Part shown: positions 24,091 to 37,965 of the stretch, piece after piece
Numbering within the stretch: the stretch's first letter is position 1
Layout of the letters: each line of letters begins with the position of its first letter
NCBI RefSeq assembly: GCF_048771995.1
Contig: NC_133063.1
Span: 28,994,810-29,058,809, forward strand
DNA: 64,000 nt
DNA from: Taeniopygia guttata
Lineage: Eukaryota; Chordata; Aves; Passeriformes; Estrildidae
Direction: 5' to 3'
Position numbers and translations under genes: made by a program
The notes under the pieces: model-generated
Database searches by the model: none
What the model was told of the DNA's origin: nothing
What the model saw: the letters and a program-made list of their open reading frames with translations, nothing else

Positions 24091-25177
24091 GATAAAGATG
24101 GTTATATTTAAGAGAAAATCTGAAACAACCTGAAGCAATCAGTAGTATAAAAGGAATCTGCTTTGGTCAGGCAGATAACTACATTAAGTTAAAATGAGTG
24201 GAAAGCTAAAGTATCACAAACCTTATTTAGGTTTTTATTTAATTAAGTGGTTCAGAGGCAGGGTTTTGTTGGTTTTGTAGAGTGTGCATGTGTTTTGTTG
24301 GGGTTTTTTTGGGTTTTTTGTTTTGTTTTGTTTTGTTTTTTGGGTTTTTTTTGTGTGTGTGTTTATGGGCTTTTTATTTGGCTAAGAATAAATGGTAGTA
24401 ATAAATTAAAAATAAATAGTGGCAATTAGCACTTCCATCTTTATCTACATCTATTCCGCTTTATCTACAAAGCCTCTTACCAGTATCACTAACTGCAGAT
24501 GGCCAATCTCCAGATGAAGACACCAAGTCAATGAAAATAATAGGTCTTGATCCTTGGATTAAGAATGGCTTTAGACTTCACACATAAGAATATATCCTTT
24601 GAAACCAATGGAGTAAGTGTCATGTGAACAGCTAAACATTCAGAGGAAAGAGGTCCAGAAGTGGGCATAGTTCCTTTGCCTCTGTGCTTAAATTTGATGA
24701 ATACAGCCTTTGGTAGAACTACTGAAAGTTCTATTCATGGCAGATCACAATGCTGTTCTTAGAGCTAATGGGACATGTAGATTTGGGGTTTAACTATACA
24801 ATCCAAAACTTTTCCTAAAATGCCTTGACAATTCATATAGGTTTTATCTTGTATCTCTTACACTTTTGTCATATTAATTACTAATAGAGAATTCTTCAGT
24901 TATTTCTGCATGCAGAAGAAGAGAATAGCATGGTGCTGCTTGCTCTATTTTAGGAGACTGAGCAATTAGCTTCACTGTTGATGCCTTCAGTGTTTATTTT
25001 GGTAAGATTAAAGACAGAGTGCATACGGCAGTAATTCTGGAATTCCTTCTTGTGGATGAATCATACAGAACATCATGCACGTTCAGAAATCATATTACTG
25101 TGTAATTTATTATCAGAAAGGGTCATAAGCAGTAAGTGATAGAAGTTCCAACTCTCAGTAAAAGAAGGAGATTATAT

Positions 25178-25640
25178 GGTATCATGGAAAAGATATGACG
25201 GAGATAATCAGGTGCAACCCCTTGCTCAAGCAGGACACCTGCAGTCAGTAGCCCAGAACTGTGGCCCATCAGGTTTTTCATATCTCCAAGGATGGAGACT
25301 CCTCACCATACTGGGTAACCTGTGCCAGTGCTCAGTCACCCTCACAGTAACAAAGTGTTTCTGGGTGTTTAGACAAAGCTTCCTGTATTTCAGCATGTGC
25401 TCACTGCCTCTGGTCCTGTCTCTGGGCACCACTGAAAAGCAGCTGGCTCTGTTTGCACTGTGCTTTCAAGTATGTACATGCATAGGTGAGACCCCCTGAG
25501 CTTCCTGCTCCCCAGGAGGATGTCTTCAGGCTTTCTTCATAGGAGAGATACTCCAACCCCTTCATCTATTGTCACTAGTATATCTGTGTCTCTTTTACTG
25601 GAGAGTCCTCAACTGTGGTGCAATCTGTTTTAAAAATGAA
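25178..25640 (-). repeat. CR1 LINE fragment, minus strand
   Basis: In plus-strand reading it matches the usual reverse complement of the CR1 3' region: ccccttgctcaagcagg, then a 'ctccaaggatggagactcct' block, then 'ctgtgccagtgctcagtcacc', then 'ctctgggcaccactgaaaag'. It is truncated and diverged. The open frames across it are CR1 shadows. Confidence 0.9.
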
Positions 25641-28600
25641 ATTATGCCAAATATTATCTCATTTTCCTGATTTGGTGTGTTAATTAATATAAATTGTTAA
25701 TGTAACTTTAAGTATTATAATAGAGAAGAGTTTTGCGGAAAAAAGTCAGATTGGGTACAACACAAAAAGGCATATTAAAAATAAATGTGTAGTCAATGGG
25801 GTTTCTTATTCTGACTTATCCTGTTGCATCCATAAGCACTCCCAGAAGTCTGGCTTTTTTATACCACATCACAGACCCTGCCTCCCCCAGAGAAGTTTAG
25901 CTCTGGCAGTTCTGTGCTATGGCCTGTGTTAGTTCCTGCACCACCTCGTATTTTTACACGTGTATTAGTTCCCTTTTTCAACGACCAGGGAAAATTCCTT
26001 GGAGAAAAAACAGATTGAGGAGAGTAGACTATGGAACTGAAAAAATAATGTGTAGCTGCAGTTACACAGAAAAAGGATAATTTTATGTTATTAATTTCCT
26101 ATCCCTCAATAACCTACAGCAGCATGCAGAGACACAATGTAAAATGGGAGGTTAGTGTTATTATTAATGAGTTAGCCAGACTTGTTACCTTTTCCTCTCC
26201 AATCCTAACTATGGAAGAGACCATCTGTTGAAAAATTCTGAGTAATTAGGAGTAAACACAGAAAGTTTTGATCTTGCAATGCCCCTTTCCCTTCCCCTGA
26301 AACTCAATAGGAAACACACCTTTGATGATGCAATGTTATAATGATAGCTTCATAGCCTTGCAGGTATGCATAGCTATGCTGTGCACCTGCTGGGCTGGTG
26401 AAGTCAGGAAAGCTTTTGGGAACTCTCGCTGAATAATTGTGGTTCTTGGCCACTAGACATTACACTCAATAAGCAAAAAAGGGGTCAGTAAAAGCAGCTG
26501 AAATCTATCTACAATACTCATCTCTCAGGCTCCTGTTTTGCCGTGTTGAAAGAAGAGGAAGATAGCTCTGTCACTAGATTTTAGGTGTCTCTTGACTGGC
26601 AACTTTTGAAACACCTACTTCAGTCCTTCTGCAGAAAAAAATTCTTTAGCATCAAAAGAGCACTCCACTCTGATCTAAGTGGCTTCTCCCTGTATCTCTC
26701 CATTTTCCCCAAGTCCAGTTGTGCTATTCCTGTTTCCTATGTGCTTGAACCAAGATAGGTGAATGGAATAAATAAAACTTAACATAATGCAATTAAGCAA
26801 TCTATAACAACATTCCCCAAAAAAGGTTATGCCTCCATGATCCATACCAGCAACCTTGGAACATGTTAATCTCTGAAAAGGTATGAACCGGTTTTTCCTA
26901 AAACAAAGCACTCCAGATGTATTCTATTAACTAGAATTTTACTAAAGACTGCTTTTTATGTCATCCCTTCTGATTCTTACTCCCTTCACAGTCAATGGTA
27001 GCAGCCTCTAGGGCTATATGCAGTCAATGGGAAACTTTAAAACCACTTTTCTTTTGTATTCTAGTGAAAATGGAAATAGAAAGCAAGGCTGAAAATATAT
27101 ATTTCTTAGTGTACTTTTGTCTTGTTCTTATTACTTCCACCTGTTCTTTTTGTGCTATTGGAATTTCTTATACAAAATAAACATGAACTTCTTGTCTTTT
27201 CACTGAGTCATCTCTTCACACTTATGCCTTATTTCCAGGATAAACAAGAGTCTGTCCTCCAAGTCCTATTGAATTTATTGCACTGATGATGATACGGGGA
27301 TAAAAGTGTTGTTAAGCATTTAAGCACCCAAGATTTGATCTATACTGGTTTTGTGGTAATACTTGTCTGAACTAGGTCACAATACAGCTCTTGACACCAG
27401 ACTTTTATTCCTGAGTCAAGGCCTTCCAGAGGCAGCTTTGTATGAAGGCAGCTTTGATGACATCTGAAGTCAAGCCAGGAATTCATGATTTCTGCTAGCT
27501 CACTCTCTAGTTGCACGGGAATTTTCTGCCTACATTTTTTGGCAATTTCTTTCAATTTCTTGCAGTACTTTCTAGGCTGATATAAAAAATTCTGACTCTG
27601 TTTTGGAAGGCAAATCTTCAAAATACAAAACTAATTTTTCAACTGCAATCTTTTTTATGAGAGAAATGGAACTGCCACTGCAGCTTCTGAAGTTTTGTAA
27701 GTAGTTGGGTCTGTGTCAGAGATGGATGTGACAGTGTGCAAAACCTTTTTCCTTCTCTTCAGTCTAAGAGTCCTCTTTAAATGGATTATTATAATTTCTG
27801 CTGCTTCAGGATTGGCAGCTGCCAACAACTGAGGTCTGGTGCTCCTTCAATTTTGTAGAGATAATGTTTGTAATAAAACAGCAAATAATTCATGATCTGT
27901 AGCTATCTGTGATTATTTCTCCTGAGAAGGGACCTGTACCTGATTCTGTAATATACATTTTCTTCCTACTTGAGGCAACTTTGAAAAACACTTCCTTGGG
28001 AAACCCAGAGTTCTATTAACAAACAATTCTATTAATCTGAAGTACAAAATTTCCCAACACATCTGCTGTTCAGAAAGCAAAATGCAGATAATTTGCAACT
28101 GGTTAGTAGACTACAATTTTAGAATCAAGGAAGTAATTTAACTTAGTTCAACTGCTTGCCCAGAATACTGAGCATGTGCTCAGTCTTATAACCATTCCCT
28201 ACATAATATTAGTGACAGCAAGTGATATTACTCATACCAGCCAGGATTGCTCATGCCAAAACACTTGGTTTATTTTGTTGCTTTCCCCTGCTTTCCCTCA
28301 TGAGATATCACTATAGCTTCTGCCTGTGAAGACCCTTTGAAAATATACCTTCTATTAAATGTATTGTCTTGCTGACATCACTGCTAGGTAGACACATAAA
28401 TGCAACATTTGCAGGTGATAGAAGCAGGAATTTAGGGAAGGACAACTGCTTTCTACCTCATCTCACTCACTCAGACAATACAAGACTTTGAAGATATTCT
28501 GCTGAAAAAGTAAATGCAAAATTGGATAGGAGCTCAGTGACTGATGGTCTCCTCAAAGCCTTAAGCAGCCAGCTTCAACTGAAGCAGATGAGATTGTTCA

Positions 28601-29250
28601 AGATCTCAGCAAAATTCACTGTTTGCTTTATCAGATACCTTGCCCAGCAGGGAGAGACAGTTTCCAGGCAAGATAAATGTTAAATAAAACAGCTGTATAT
28701 ACTGACACTATCTGTTTATCCAATTTCAGACAAGATGCCAAGGCTTCACTGAATGACACAGAGCTCTGTATACTACTGCAAACAGTATCTCAGGCAGGTA
28801 GTCAAAGCATCATCTCACAGCACATTTTTGCCCTTACTGTGATCCAGAATGAGCTAATTGCACAACAGGTCTCTTGTCAGCATCTGGATGTCTTAATAGA
28901 GGAGGCAATAGCTTCCACTGGAAGATGGAGAAACAGTTGTCATTAGACTGCTGGAAACTGCTGAAGAGGGGACTCACCATTTTCTCTCACAAATTTTGGA
29001 AAATACAGACAGAATCTGCAACAGAGCCACTGATGTGTATGTAGCAATGGGTTAGACAGATGAGCTAAATGTTTTTGTAAATCTCTGAAAATGTCAGTGG
29101 GAGAAGAAGAGAAGGAAGGAAAGGGAATATGAAGACCTAACTTCATGTTTTCCTGGTTTGCCACAGTATCAACTTGTGCCTGTCATCTTAGGTGTTCTTC
29201 GCAGATAGTCTGCTCCTGTTCCAGCATTCACAGAGGAATTATTTCTAATT
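25641..29250. other. Intergenic DNA, no gene seen
   Basis: AT-rich sequence without recognisable coding segments or long repeats. The longest open frames (around 27.3-27.6 and 28.7-28.9 kb) give translations I do not recognise, and they lack flanking splice or promoter signals that would raise their standing. Confidence 0.55.
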
Positions 29251-29865
29251 ATGATATGATATGATATGATATGATATGATATGATATGATATCGTATGAT
29301 ATCGTATGATATCGTATGATATGATATAATATGATATGATATGATATGATATGATATGATATGATATGATATGATATGATATGATATGATATGATATGAT
29401 ATCGTATGATATGATATGATATGATATGATATTGTATTGTATTGTATTATATTATATTATATTATATTATATTATATTATATTATATTATATTATATTAT
29501 ATTATATTATATTATATTATATTATATTATATTATATTATATTATATTATATTATATTATATTATATTATATTATATTATATTATATTATATTATATTAT
29601 ATTATATTATATTATATTATATTATATTATATTATATTATATTATATTATATTATATTATATTATATTATATTATATTATATTATATTATATTATATTAT
29701 ATTATATTATATTATATTATATTATATTATATTATATTATATTATATTATATTATATTATATTATATTATATTATATTATATTATATTATATTATATTGT
29801 ATTATATTGTATTGTATTGTATTATATTATATTATATTATATTATATTATATTATATTATATTAT
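29251..29865. repeat. Compound pentanucleotide satellite array (ATGAT)n-(ATTGT)n-(ATTAT)n
   Basis: About 123 consecutive 5-bp units. Units are mainly ATGAT with scattered ATCGT variants at 29,251-29,430, then ATTGT at about 29,431-29,445, then almost pure ATTAT to about 29,795. ATTGT and ATTAT are then mixed to about 29,820, and ATTAT continues to 29,865. Frames made only of Ile, Leu and Tyr run through it and are not genes. Confidence 0.98.
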
Positions 29866-31822
29866 TGATCTGAAATCCATGGTCATCTTATTTTCCTCCA
29901 GAAATCAGGACTGGGGCACCTTACAATTTTTCCTAATAAGTTCAGGCTAAAATATAGCTTGTAATAGTATCTGTAGTCACAAGTCCTATTCTAGGTCTGA
30001 AGGGAGAAGCGTGAATCACACCTCTATCTTTGAACTGGTAAGACAGACACAACTATGGGTAAGCTTCATCTAATCAGATCATAGCTGTGTAATGTCTCTT
30101 CTACCACTCATATCATCTGGCAGAGAAGACCACATGTGGACACTCTTAGTGTCACTAGAAAAACATCCTTAGTCAAGATGATCCTTAAAGGCTGCCAGAT
30201 ATATAAATCTTACACCAGCAAATGTAAAAATCCTACTCAGACAGAAAATGCATTTAATGGGAAGCATCACAGACAGAAGACAGAGAGAAAAGAAGGTCAG
30301 CCAACAAGGACACTCCTTCTGGAATGCTTCACCAGTGCACTGTTCCTGTGCTCTGGATTATCATGTTCTGATAGAAGCAAACACAACTTGGTTAGAACTG
30401 AGTTTACTCTGATGCTAAAGAAGCAGAGTAAAGATCCAAGTTCTAATTTGCATTTCACTCACTTTCTCAGTGAACTTATTTTGCTTTTGTAAATAGTTTG
30501 AATTTAATTTTTTAATGACATTGTAATTTATGAACCACACCATTAAAAGACAACACTTTAGCTGTGGATGACATTGTTTATCCTTTAGGAGAACATTTGC
30601 TGCATTAGCCATAATATATATAGCCAATGTGTTTATGAAACAAGTACCAACTTTGTCTTCATGTTCAGAAAGATTTACTGGTTCAAATTTGCAGATTGGT
30701 GTCCAAAGTGTGAAAACAGTAGTTTGCATGTCACATGATATATCCATCTGCTTTTACAGCAGTGTATAAGCAAAACAGTTGTGAATATACTCTGGATTTA
30801 CAACACTACTGAGGTCTTCCACAAAGAGATACATATAAAGTTGTCACTTCCCTGACTATGTTGTCCAAAGTTAGAGAATTTTGACACAGAACATTGCTGA
30901 CTCTAAAAAAGTTCAGAGCCCTGACCAGGAAAAACCTTTCCTAGAAACAAATTTTAAGTATTCATTGTAATCCTGTGTCTTCAGCAGCAGTTACAACTGG
31001 CAGTCTTAGGGCTGACTTTTTTCATGCTTGTCAGATTGATGGAAGGAAAGATGTGGAGAAAGAGATCTATAAAAAAGTAAGTTTCCTAGAAGCCTTCAAT
31101 GCCAATGATATCATAAGAATGCTAATGTTTAAAGAAGCCTGAACATTTTGGAACAAAGCAGTACATGGACTTTATCAATCTGATGTTTTAATGAGAATAA
31201 AAATGCCACCACTAGTTTGCCAAGCCAAAAATTCTCTATTTTTAAGGATACCATTGACATATCCTTAGATACAATCAGAGAAACATCTGCTTTGTTACTC
31301 TCATGCTGCTTCTGCTAGAAACCAGGGCTGTATTTTAAGATATGTAAAAACTGACACAAAAATAAGTCAGGTTCCAGGTAGCATTAATGGAATTACATTT
31401 AAATCCACTAAGGTCTATTTTGGACTGAAAACCAGTAATCAATGCAAGCCTTCGGGGCTTCTAAGGAAGATAATCTAGAATTTAATGGGTTAAATAAGGG
31501 GGACTCTCCAATCTGTTTCACCATCCAAAGCATTAATTTGTCAACCAAAACTCTGGGATATACCATCTAAAGCATCATGATACCCACATATGCTTCCAGA
31601 AACAGCAAAGTATGCTGTCCAGCAAAGTATAAGGAATCTAAAAACTTAAAGAACAGCAATTCTTTCAATGGTGTTAACAATTACACTAAGTAATTTGGCA
31701 CATAAAATACAATGTGAAGTTATATTTCTGAGAGCATTTCCCAGTGAGGTGCTATTAACACATCTGCTCTTTTAGCTATTTATCCCAGGTTCCTTTGCTT
31801 GCAGTCACAAATTTGATCATCT
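29866..31822. other. Intergenic DNA, no gene seen
   Basis: AT-rich unique-looking sequence. Open frames of about 110-118 residues at 30.1-30.75 kb lie on opposite strands, partly overlap, and have no recognisable motif. Confidence 0.5.
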
Positions 31823-31935
31823 TCATAGAATCATAGAGTACTTTGGGTTGGAAGGTACCTTCAAAGATCAGCTAGATCAAATGCCATGAGCAGGGACATC
31901 TTAGACTTGACCAGGATGCTCAGAAACCTGCTGTT
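31823..31935 (-). repeat. CR1 LINE 3' end fragment, minus strand
   Basis: It begins catagaatcatagagtac and continues tttgggttggaaggtacctt, then 'gccatgagcagggacatctt', which is the familiar complement of the CR1 3' terminus. The element is truncated about 110 bp in. Confidence 0.9.
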
Positions 31936-34900
31936 TGTTCAGACCAGTTGAAATTTCCCAGACCGTTCCTACTTTTTTCTTACAGTTCTTCACTGAAAAT
32001 CAGTAAAACATTTAACGACAATACACTAAGAAAAAGTACTGACATTTATGGCTTAGCAGTTTTGCTTCACAGGAAATACAGAGAATACAAACGGCAAGTG
32101 GTAAATTGCCATCAGCATCAGTTTCTGATGAATTAAATATTGAGAAGCGATAGCTGTATGAGCAAATTTTAATTCCAGACAATTGCATTTCCATACATTA
32201 TGCATATTCTATGTATTTTGTAAGAAATTCTTGTTTTAAAATGCTTCGTGCAGTCTTCAGGGCTTAGGTGGTTGATGATACTTTAAAAAAATCATTAGAA
32301 TGTTACTATTTTTTTCATTAGCTTAACTGTAAAATCTAAAAGCAATACTGAAAGGTTACACCATAGCTGAAAGCTTCTTTTCCTAAAGTGAACAAGGTAT
32401 TTAAAATCCCCAGCTTTTCATGTCAGACCTCCTATTTCCTCTTTTGACAAGGGGAATTCAGTGCTGAGATCCTCCATGTACCTCTGAGCACCAGAACTGC
32501 AAATATAGAGGTGTAGTGGGTCTGGCTGGGATGGATTCTTCTTGTCACAGCAGCCCTCACCTTGCTGTGCTGTGAGCTGATGGCTGGAGAGGCATTGGTC
32601 GTGCTCTGGCTGCAGATGGGAAGAGGACAATAAATCTTTTGCTTTCCTTTGCTTCCATGCACAACGTTGTTTTCCGCCTTCTTTTGTTTTTTTTTTTTTT
32701 TTTAAGCTTCCCTCTTCTTAATTCATTGCTGCTCTCTCCATCTTTTTTTTCTTCCCCCTCATTCTGCTGAGAAGAGTGATAGAGCAACTTGGTGGGCATC
32801 TTGTATGCAGCCAAGGCCCTTCCCTCACAGAGAGGTCCTGCTGCCATCAGTGCAGCTCTCCAAAGCTGTGAAACAGAGTTATTTCCTAATTACCTACAAT
32901 TCCTTTCTCAAAAATAACACACTTCCATTCATTACAAGTACTACAACAATGAAATGCAAGGATGACTGTTGGAATAAGTTAACGAGCAGAAAATGTAGCA
33001 TTTACAGAGCACTTGAGAATAGGATTTTATTGAAAAGAATCACTTAGAAAAGAGACAATCGACTTAGAATAGACAATGCTAAGAGAAAGAAGAATAATGA
33101 AGAATAATTTCAATGGTGTTTATTTGAACATACACAGCAAACGCCACTAAAATGCCAATACATGCAGAGTTATCATATTGTGCTCATCAGAATATTTTCT
33201 TTTTCTTTTAAGTATGAGAAATCATTACATTTTCCTAGATAATGTGACATGGAAATTCTTAATGAGCATCAGTGTAGAGAATTTTACCTGTGACTGACTG
33301 TAACAGCGTTACAGTCAGTCACAGGTAAAAACACCGACTATATATATTGGCTAACAGCTGACCACTTAATGCCCACTTTGTATGCAGGACTATTGTCCTT
33401 TCCTTGATCCTTACAAAATCTTGATAGAGTTCCTCTAGCTGTTACACAAGTTTAATATACAAAAATTTATACAAAATTATTTCATATAGGCAAAGGATCA
33501 TGGTAGGTATTTCTCAGAAATTTGACCTCTGACTGGCAAGATCTCCAAGAAGAATACTACAGCGCTAATTAAAGACTTTGTTTACTTCAATGTATATTTT
33601 CTGAAAGACCTAAAACATGCAACAAATAGGGGTGGTATCTAGGTCAAGTGTATGCAGTTACCTGTATATGCATAAGAATAAAATTTTAATAGAAGTTAAG
33701 GTAAATATAGAGGTGAAGAACTAGACACAAATCTTTCTTAAGGTAGATTAAGATATCTTTTTTACATAGTGTAATCTGCCAGATAGCAAATTAATACATC
33801 TTTTCAGAAACACTGCATCTTACTGAATAGAAATTAGAAAGAAACTAGACAGATGAAGTCCTTGACCAGACACTACTTTTAACACGGTAATAACAATGCA
33901 GAACATCAGGGACACCGAAATTACACCTATTTTTTTCTCCTGTATCTTCTAACCCATATTTCCTGTACTAATGAGGCTAGCTTTGTACTTCTGTCAGCAC
34001 AGCAGGCTCCAGAGTTAGCTGGAGAGAGAAATATCATGTATCCTCACCTTTCACTCATCTTGAAACAAATGACACAGTTTCCTTCCACTTAAAACTATCC
34101 TGGCAGCAGTTCTTCCCTTGTTCTAGATGCTCAGGTCTTTTCAAAATGATCAGTTTTCATACTAAATCTCTCTAGATATTCAATACTTTCCTTATGATTT
34201 GTAAAGGAAAAACTCTTGTAATTTTCAATTTCCTTTGAACAGCTTCATTTTCCCTTTCTATTACTGCAACCTCATCTAGTATTTGGAAGGTCAGGGCGAA
34301 ATACACTCACATGCCTTAGCACTACTGATTATGTTTGTTTTCTTCTGAATGTTACTCTTGGGTTGCCATTTACCTCCTGGACAATTAATGTGCTTTCACT
34401 GTTTCACTCTTCTTACATCCTTCTTTCCCTACCTTTCTCCTGCTCTGCCACCAAGAACAACAGTAATAATAATTGAAAATATCACATGAAAAGAACAAAC
34501 CTGTGCCTATTCTTCACCACAGACATGTGATGGAATGCTACTTTTTTAGTTTCCCATTTCCATATTTGAGGAAGGAATTATTTTTTTTCTTAAGAGCCTA
34601 GAAATATAGACTATATATTCTGATTTGCACCTCTGGGCATTATCAGGCTGGAAGCTTAGATTTCTGGAACTTAAATTTAATGACAAAGACATAGTTTTCA
34701 AACACTCATGTGCCTTCCTTCAGGTGTAAGTAGTTCCATGGAAAACAGGTTGCAGCCATGATTTATGGATATGCAATAGCGTTTGGAGAACTGGAATGAA
34801 CAACTTGCTATAACTGGAATTAATATTTGGGGAAGGGAAAAAAAATTACGATCCTATGCAGTTTCATCTTTTTTTTTTTTTTAACTAAATTTTAGTTTTT

Positions 34901-37737
34901 TGCCTTGAAAACAAAGAAATCTTACCATACATTTACTCACAACTATGCTTTACTGAAAAAAAAAATTCAGTTTTGTCCTAAGGGATCTTATGGAACCACA
35001 GATGCTATGAAAAACAGAATTTAAATGAATGACTATGTGCTAAATGAGATGTGCAATTACAGATAGCTCTGATATCCTGTAAACATATAGGCTTAAAATG
35101 GTTCTGCCTCCAGCTGCACTATTTTGAAAACACATTGCTGGTATCACCTAAATAAATGCTTTGACCATTAGAGTGGAAAGGGTGACACTTCAAATTGTGT
35201 TTGGATACAAAATTTAAAAAGCTTAAAAACTATTCACCAGAAGGAAGACACTTATCCGGAGCATAGGACATATTTATTTTGCATAAGTGCATCAGATGAC
35301 AGGAGCAGTCTAAGCCATTTTACAAGTGGTTTAATAGAAGAGACAGCACATATAATACACTCCATCTTTCTGAAGTCACATAAAGGAAAGGGCAAAAAAA
35401 ACCCCAAACAAAACTTCCCATAAATCTCTTTCTTCATTATTCATGAGTACAATATACAGTGACTTACAATTTGCAGACCTTAAGCTGGTTTTTTTTTTTT
35501 TTAACTGCTGCGTCTCAGAATCATATGTCTGGTCACAATGGCTCTGATCTTTTAACATTTTTAACCATTTCATAATTCAGCTGGTATATAATATGTAGTG
35601 CGGCATTTCTTAGTCTTTATGGGATTAATGCTTGGCTTTAAACTTAAGATTTTATTCTGCCAGTGATACATTAAATAAACAAGACAAGTAACACTATGTC
35701 AGTGTGAAACTTTATGGACAACGATCAGACCTGGAAGGGATGACACACTTTCAGTGATTCAGCCTTGAGAATCAAAAACCCATTTCAAAGTGAGAAAATA
35801 AAAATAAAAGCTCAGTTACAGCAGTCTTACAGAGCACAATGCTTACTCCAGGTTTTACCTTGGCAGCTATCAAGCAATTAACACCAATGAACGTGCCTAC
35901 AGAATCATAAAGCATTGTTACATGTATCAGAATTCCTTTACCTGTATAACATGATATACTAGAATAATTTTGATATGAAATATTTCTATATAATGACAAC
36001 AAATTGTAGCCCACATCATGCCATAGTGCTGAAGAGATGTCTAGAATTACTGCCAGTGCTTGTACTAATAGAAATCAAAATCTGTTAGATTCTATATGCT
36101 CAATAGTTCTCTCTTCTGTACTCATTTTCAGTTGTAGAGAGCCTGTAAGAAACAATGAAACATCTCATTACAGACACTATTACTTAAATTGAAGACTGTC
36201 AAACAGTAGCAAATTATTCTTTTAAAAGGTTGGTGACTTCAAGAGACAAGCACCCACATAAAACATCAGCTAGCTCTAAAATGCAACATGTTCTATACAC
36301 CATAATACAAACACAAGATAGCCTAAGCATATTCTTTGAATGGGTTACACAATCTTTGCCACAACAGCCTTATGTCACTTGAACTACTTAAAAATAAAGG
36401 GGAAAAAAAGGCAAGATGTGACCAAATGTGCTTATTTGTAGCTTCTATTCATGTGTAAGGACAAAGGTAATATTTCAACTAAAGGTTATACATCCAGATG
36501 ACACCTGCTCTAATACTTGGCCCATGTGGGAAGATAGAAAGTATTGGGATTGTTTAGTCTACAGGAAAGAAAACTGAGGGAAGAAATTATAACAGTTTTT
36601 TCAAATCAGCTTCACTGAAGAGGTGAAAAAATTTATCATGGATAGGAAAGATGGAAAGATGGTTTCTGTTGTAGACCCTCTCTTGATTTTGCACCTTTTT
36701 TAAAATTTGAATATGGAGAAGCTGTCTCTGTGCAAAGCCACAGGGTATTCAGTGTAGTTTGCAGTACACTGTATCTAGCTGGTGTAAAGAGTTTGCAAAG
36801 ACCTCCAAATTCTTCAAGAAAGCGATGAATAATTAAGGCAGAAAAATAAAGACTTTATAACAAGTTTTTACACATTGTCTAGCTTCATTGAATGGATTCC
36901 TTTCTTTTCACAGATAACACAAAATTTACTGTCATGTCAGGCTTTTGTGTACTTTCAATTTGATAGCCATGACATCAAACTCCTACAAAAAGAACATGTA
37001 CTTCTTTTAGCATCAGGAAGAGATTTTCTGTGTAAAATTGACTTTTCACTGAACATATTAAGTTACTGCCTCTTTTCAAGATTTCCTCTTTAAACATTGT
37101 TTTATCTTCTTCCAAAAATTATTTAGCAGCATCACCAGTATGCATAAACTTTCCAAGATAATATAAACCAGATCCCATCTCATCTTCTCATCTTGCTGTT
37201 TTTAAATATCTTCAGTGCTATCAAGCACTCCTTTCATTCTTTCTGACTTATACTGCCCTCTTGTACATGGATGAAACATATTTATGTCTCAATAAAAGGG
37301 AAGTCATCCTTGCAAACACCAATATTTTTATTGAGGGAGAGTGAAAGGGAACTCTTGTGAGTACTGTGACTTGATAGCGTAGTTCAGCATACCTACACCT
37401 ACATATACTCTGTACAAAGGAGTATGAAATTAAGGAGCCTCTCAGCCAGATCATCTTTTTTGTGTCTTCCCAGCTCCTTGCTCATTCTTCTGCACCTCCT
37501 GGTTTGAATCAATGTACTATTCTAACTGAATTACTCAGAGACAATACAGTCTCATAATTCAGCCTTGGTCTTCTTTCAAATTGAAAACCTGGAATTAGCC
37601 TTGGCTCCACCTTTTTCCTTATTTCTTTACACATTCACCTGGTGACCCACATACATTTGAAGTAACAAAAATGTTTTGTCCCATGCATGTCAAAATTAAA
37701 AATATTTCAAATTAAAAGATTAAATGGTTTAGGTCAG
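31936..37737. other. Intergenic DNA, no gene seen apart from a hairpin repeat
   Basis: AT-rich sequence with poly-T and poly-A runs (near 32.69, 34.87 and 35.49 kb) and one perfect inverted repeat at 33.28 kb, listed separately. No recognisable exon was found. Confidence 0.55.
33282..33330. repeat. Perfect inverted repeat, 23-bp arms and 3-nt loop
   Basis: The left arm 33,282-33,304 (begins ttttacctgtgactgac) is the exact reverse complement of the right arm 33,308-33,330 (ends gtcacaggtaaaa), separated by agc. The flanking bases do not extend the pairing. The arms contain a short internal tandem (tgac tgac). Confidence 0.97.
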
Positions 37738-37965
37738 ATATTAAGAAAATTGTTTGTGGTGGAGGTGGTGAGGCACTGGAGCAGGCTGCCCAGAGAAGCT
37801 GTGGCTACCCCATTTCTGGAAGAGTTCATGGCCGGGTTGGATGGGCTCTGAGCAACCTGGTCCAATGAAAGCAGTACCTGCTCATGACAAAGGAGTTGGA
37901 ACTAGATGATCTTTAAGGTTCCTTCCAACTCAGATCATTCTATGCTTCTGTGATTCTCTAAATAG
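37738..37965 (+). repeat. CR1 LINE 3' end, plus strand
   Basis: It contains the CR1 hallmark sequence in order: ggcactggagcaggctgccc, agagaagctgtgg, gttggatgggctctgagcaa, cctggtc, then 'ttccttccaactcagatcat' and the terminal 'tctatgcttctgtgattct'. It is 5' truncated, as is usual for this family. Confidence 0.93.

Larger units (their letters stand above)
15001..25177. other. AT-rich intergenic DNA, no gene seen
   Basis: About 10 kb of AT-rich sequence with only short, unrecognisable open frames. It contains T/G-rich low-complexity stretches (15,345-15,494, 16,116-16,202 and 24,282-24,363), a poly-T run at about 16,986-17,012, a poly-A run at about 19,936, two inverted repeats near 17.65-17.78 kb, and a short tandem duplication near 24.06 kb. 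I see no exon with a recognisable protein segment. Confidence 0.6.

Noticed and set aside
29426-29950. Ile-Leu-Tyr repeat proteins in three frames
   Set aside because: Direct translation of the ATTAT pentanucleotide array.
33282-33330. MicroRNA precursor
   Set aside because: The stem is only 23 bp with a 3-base loop, shorter than a usable precursor, and the perfect pairing is atypical.
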